This document shows positions 61,039 to 64,000 of a stretch of 64,000 nt of DNA, in pieces; position 1 is the stretch's first letter, and every line of letters begins with the position of its first letter. The translations under genes were made by a program, and so were the position numbers. Origin of the DNA: an uncultured Faecalibacterium sp. (lineage in GTDB: Bacteria; Bacillota; Clostridia; Oscillospirales; Ruminococcaceae); assembly GCA_934561555.1 (NCBI GenBank), contig CAKTGQ010000005.1:81514-145513 (forward strand), read 5' to 3'. The notes under the pieces are model-generated. The model was not told the DNA's origin. It worked only from the letters and a program-made list of their open reading frames with translations, and did no database searches.

Positions 61039-62991
61039 TTGAAGCGATTCTCCGCCAAGCTCCGGCAGCAGGAGCAGACCTACCGCTCCCTGCACAATGC
61101 CGCCCGTTCCCTGCTTTCGTCAAAGGGACGGGTGTTTCTGCTTTTTCTGTTGTTTTATAAGGTACTGACAAACCTCTTGTTCGTACCGGTGTTGCAGCTG
61201 ATCTGGGCGCTGACGCTGCGGTTCGCGCCCATCCGATACCTCAACAACAAGACCGCTTCCCGCATCTTCACCTCCCCTGCCATTATCGGGTGCATTGCTG
61301 CGCTGGCAGTTTTGGCAGCCTTCTGGAGTCTGTACGAGGTCGCCACGATGTTGCAACTATTGACGCGGATGCGGCACGGGGAACCGCTGCGGGCGGTAGC
61401 AGTGTTCCGGGATGCCTTTTGCAGCCTTGTGCGGGTGTTTCTGCCGCAGAATCTCCCGCTGCTGCTGTACGGCGCTGCCCTGATTCCGTTGACGAACTTT
61501 TTTCTTGTGGCAAACCATCTGACCCAGTTTGCCGTACCGGAATATCTCTGGGGGCTGTTGAAAGCGCGTCCCGCCAACCGTTTTCTATTTGCACTGGCGG
61601 TGCTCTGCGTGCTGGCACTGCTTCTGGACGGACTGGTGGTGCTGCCAAAACTCCTGCTGGAACGCAAAAGTTTTGGCTGTGCATTTGCAGAGAGCCTGCA
61701 CATTTTGCGCAGCCGCACCGGGCAGCTGCTTGCACTGGCATTGCGCTGGATGCTGACCGCAGCTGCGCGCACCGGTCTGATGCTGCTGTGCGGGGCAGCG
61801 CTGTTCTATTGTGTCGTCCTTGGTGTCGGTTTTGCCAGCACTGCTGCCCTGCTGGCGCTTTCCCGCGCAGCGTTGCTGATCGAGTTGCCGTTCCTTTGCC
61901 TGCTCATGGACTGCGCCATGACGGCGGCGCAGAGCACCCTTACAGAGGTGCTGTATGAAACGACCCGACAGTCCGATGTAGCACAACCGACTGTTTCCGG
62001 CACATCCCCTTCCCCGCACCGTGAACAAACAGTACTGGCCGGGATGATGGCCTGTGCCGCGCTTGTTACCTGCGGTGTAGCGGCGGTATACCTGCTGTTC
62101 CCGCAAACGCAGCCGCTGCAAAGCGTGCTGGGTCTCGCCGACCCGGTGATCACCTATCACCGGGGTTATTCCTCCCGTGCGCCGGAGAACACCATGGCCG
62201 CCTTCGAGACGGCACTGGAGCACGGCAGCCCCCGCATTGAGCTGGACGTGCAGATGACCGCTGACGGCGTAGCCGTGGTGACTCACGACACCAGCCTGCG
62301 CCGATGCACCGGCTACAACGCCAACATCTACGACCTGCCCTATGCGCAGGTGCAGCAGTTGGATGCTGGGCGCTGGTTCCATCGGCAGTTTACAGGCTCC
62401 TATATCCCCACGCTGGAAGAGGTTCTAGCGCTGTGCAAGGGCAAGGCAGAGTTGAATATTGAGATCAAGCCCAGCAGCTTTACGCCGACATTGGAAGCCG
62501 AAACGGTGCGGCTGATCCACGCATACGACTACGGTGCAGACTGCGTGGTCACCTCCCAGAGCTACGAGACCCTGTGCAAGGTGAAGGAACTGGACCCGGA
62601 CATTACCACCGGGTATATTCTGGCGCTGGGCGTAGGCACCTACTACGATCTGCCTGCCGCAGACTTTTTCAGCGTGGAGTCCACCTTTATCACCGCCGGT
62701 ATGGTGCAGCAGATCCATCTGCGCGGCAAGACCATCTCCGCATGGACCATCAACCGTCAGCAGGATGCCGAAAAGCTTTTGCAGCTGGGTGTGGATGACC
62801 TGATCACCGACAAGCCCGAGATCATTGCGCCGCTGCTGGCGCGGGACAAGGCACTGGACAACCGTCTGCTCTGGCTGCGGGATCAGATTCAAGAATTGTT
62901 TGCCGCCCCGGCCGCTGAAGAAGCGATGGAGGTCGAGACGACTATCGAGGACGCCATTGAGGATCCCGAAGAGGTTTTGGACGAAGCATAA
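61039..62991 (+). CDS. Membrane glycerophosphodiester phosphodiesterase
   Basis: A protein of about 650 residues. The first half (about 35-370) is a multi-spanning membrane domain (GPDPase_memb type). The second is a GDPD domain beginning YHRGYSSRAPENTMAAFETAL with catalytic H374, then ELDVQMTADGVAVVTHD, IEIKPSS and SAWTINRQQ. It cleaves glycerophosphodiesters or remodels lipoteichoic-acid-type glycerophosphate. The C-terminal end is acidic. The start is uncertain: TTG at 61039 with GAGG 11 bases upstream is my choice; the frame is open to 60961. Confidence 0.9.
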   Translation: MKRFSAKLRQQEQTYRSLHNAARSLLSSKGRVFLLFLLFYKVLTNLLFVPVLQLIWALTLRFAPIRYLNNKTASRIFTSPAIIGCIAALAVLAAFWSLYEVATMLQLLTRMRHGEPLRAVAVFRDAFCSLVRVFLPQNLPLLLYGAALIPLTNFFLVANHLTQFAVPEYLWGLLKARPANRFLFALAVLCVLALLLDGLVVLPKLLLERKSFGCAFAESLHILRSRTGQLLALALRWMLTAAARTGLMLLCGAALFYCVVLGVGFASTAALLALSRAALLIELPFLCLLMDCAMTAAQSTLTEVLYETTRQSDVAQPTVSGTSPSPHREQTVLAGMMACAALVTCGVAAVYLLFPQTQPLQSVLGLADPVITYHRGYSSRAPENTMAAFETALEHGSPRIELDVQMTADGVAVVTHDTSLRRCTGYNANIYDLPYAQVQQLDAGRWFHRQFTGSYIPTLEEVLALCKGKAELNIEIKPSSFTPTLEAETVRLIHAYDYGADCVVTSQSYETLCKVKELDPDITTGYILALGVGTYYDLPAADFFSVESTFITAGMVQQIHLRGKTISAWTINRQQDAEKLLQLGVDDLITDKPEIIAPLLARDKALDNRLLWLRDQIQELFAAPAAEEAMEVETTIEDAIEDPEEVLDEA

Positions 62992-63010
62992 GCAAAGTGG
63001 TTTTTACAGC

Positions 63011-63049
63011 AATACCGGGCAGTCTGCGGGCTGCCCGGTATTTGCTTTT
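63011..63049 (+). terminator. Terminator after the phosphodiesterase gene
   Basis: A perfect 12-bp stem AATACCGGGCAG / CTGCCCGGTATT followed by TGCTTTTC. Confidence 0.85.
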
Positions 63050-63054
63050 CCATA

Positions 63055-63098
63055 AACAAAAAGGAGCCGCAGCACCCTGTTACAGGTACTGCGGCTCC
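63055..63098 (-). terminator. tsf terminator
   Basis: GGAGCCGCAG pairs with CTGCGGCTCC and is followed by TTTTTG on the - strand. Confidence 0.85.
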
Positions 63099-63121
63099 CA
63101 TTTTGTCTTTGGAAGTTTAGA

Positions 63122-64000
63122 TTACTTCACCATGCTTGCAACTTCAGATGCGAAGTCGTCAGCACGCTTCTCCAGACCCTCGCCCTTGACAAAGCGGACG
63201 AACTTGACGATCTTGATCTCGCCGCCCAGATCCTTAGCAACCTTAGCGGTGTACTGAGCAACGGTCAGGTCGCCGTCCTTGACGAACTCCTGATCGACCA
63301 GGCAGTTCTCCTTGAAGAACTTCTTGATCTTGCCCTCGATCATCTTCTGCTTGACAGCGTCAGGCTTGTTCGCGGTCTTGGGATCGCCTGCCATCTGAGC
63401 CAGCATGATCTCCTTCTCCTTGGCAACGACCTCGGCGGGGACAGAAGCCTCATCGACGTAGCTGGGGTTAGCAGCTGCGACCTGCATGGCGATGTCCTTG
63501 CCGTATGCGACGAACTCGTCCTTTGCGTCGATGTCGTTGGTGGTCTCGAAGTTGACCAGAATGCCGTGGGTGCCGCCGCCGTGGACGTATGCAGAGCAGA
63601 CGCCCTCGTAACGGGTAAAGCGGCGAACCTTGATGTTCTCCTTGATGACCAGGATCAGGTTCTTCAGAGCCTCGTCAACGGTCTCGCCGGACTCGGTCTT
63701 GCAAGCCATCAGAGCCTCGACATCAGCGGGGTTCTGCTTCATGATGACCTTGGTGGCCTCCTTGACGAAGTCAACGAACTTATCGTTCTTGGCAACGAAG
63801 TCGGTCTCAGCATTGACCTCGATGACAACACCGACCTTGCAGGCGGGGCAGTAGTCAGCATAGACCATACCCTCGGCAGCAACGCGGCTTGCCTTCTTGG
63901 CGGCGGTAGCCAGACCACGCTCGCGCAGGATCTCGATTGCCTTCTCGAAGTTGCCGTCAGCCTCGGTCAGAGCCTTCTTGCACTCCATCATGCCGCAGTC
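63122..64000 (-). CDS. tsf: Elongation factor Ts (N-terminal end outside window)
   Basis: Translation factor that recycles EF-Tu from GDP to GTP form. The visible part begins DCGMMECKKALTEADGN, so roughly the first 20 residues (the UBA-like start) lie beyond the right edge. VNAETDFVAKNDKF is the EF-Tu-binding signature. A CPAC pair precedes the core domain at the position where other EF-Ts have a glycine-rich turn. rpsB is expected outside the window. Confidence 0.96.
   Translation of the reverse strand, partial: DCGMMECKKALTEADGNFEKAIEILRERGLATAAKKASRVAAEGMVYADYCPACKVGVVIEVNAETDFVAKNDKFVDFVKEATKVIMKQNPADVEALMACKTESGETVDEALKNLILVIKENIKVRRFTRYEGVCSAYVHGGGTHGILVNFETTNDIDAKDEFVAYGKDIAMQVAAANPSYVDEASVPAEVVAKEKEIMLAQMAGDPKTANKPDAVKQKMIEGKIKKFFKENCLVDQEFVKDGDLTVAQYTAKVAKDLGGEIKIVKFVRFVKGEGLEKRADDFASEVASMVK

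Overview
The window reads as a chromosomal segment of a low-GC-lineage (Firmicutes/Clostridia) bacterium with a moderately high G+C content. The gene content and order fit the Oscillospiraceae, most likely Faecalibacterium or a close relative such as Gemmiger or Subdoligranulum; this placement is inference from gene order and protein flavour, not a database match. Almost everything is housekeeping DNA. There are no rRNA or tRNA genes, no CRISPR array, no phage and no intact insertion sequence.

Layout. 1-3.1 kb: the end of a selenium-dependent molybdenum hydroxylase accessory cluster (XdhC-like, YqeB), a small hypothetical gene, and a PadR/DUF2812 pair with twin operators. 3.2-10.1 kb: phoH-ybeY-era-(yqzL-like)-recO-mutS2 and a cell-wall amidase, all on +. 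10.1-10.8 kb: a gene-free stretch holding a 28-bp dif-like site; gene direction switches here from mainly + to mainly -, as expected at a replication terminus. 10.8-17.4 kb (-): a tyrosine recombinase, radA, a SpoIIM-like protein, a TIGR04086-like protein, yajC, tgt, queA. 17.6-23.1 kb (+): asd-dapA-dapB, a CapA-like protein, a double-ACT protein, a PTS EIIA. 23.1-35.4 kb (-): tyrS with its T-box, then asp23-nusB-TsaD paralogue-xseA-xseB-ispA-PAP2-dxs-tlyA-nadK-argR-recN behind one strong promoter.

35.5-40.2 kb (-): a complete eight-gene spoIIIAA-AH sporulation operon. 40.3-44.5 kb (-): ligA, then sipL and a 26-codon spoVM. 44.5-56.7 kb (-): the classic Firmicute cluster yicC-remA-gmk-priA-def-fmt-rsmB-rlmN-prpC-prkC-rsgA-thiN-spoVM, lacking rpoZ, coaBC and rpe at their usual places. 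57-60.7 kb (-): a small HTH protein derived from a transposase, and a three-gene soluble biotin-dependent transcarboxylase-like operon. 61-63 kb (+): a membrane glycerophosphodiesterase. The window ends inside tsf.

Most notable: (i) the dif-like site with a Xer-type gene about 460 bp away and a strand switch; (ii) a fuller sporulation set (spoIIIA octet, sipL, spoVM, SpoIIM-like) than expected if this is a supposedly non-sporulating gut commensal, with a sigma-E-like promoter in front of sipL and a sigma-E-like -10 in front of spoIIIAA, each just after a terminator that insulates it from vegetative transcription; (iii) a transcarboxylase-like operon without a membrane pump subunit; (iv) a TsaD paralogue embedded in the nusB-xseA operon.
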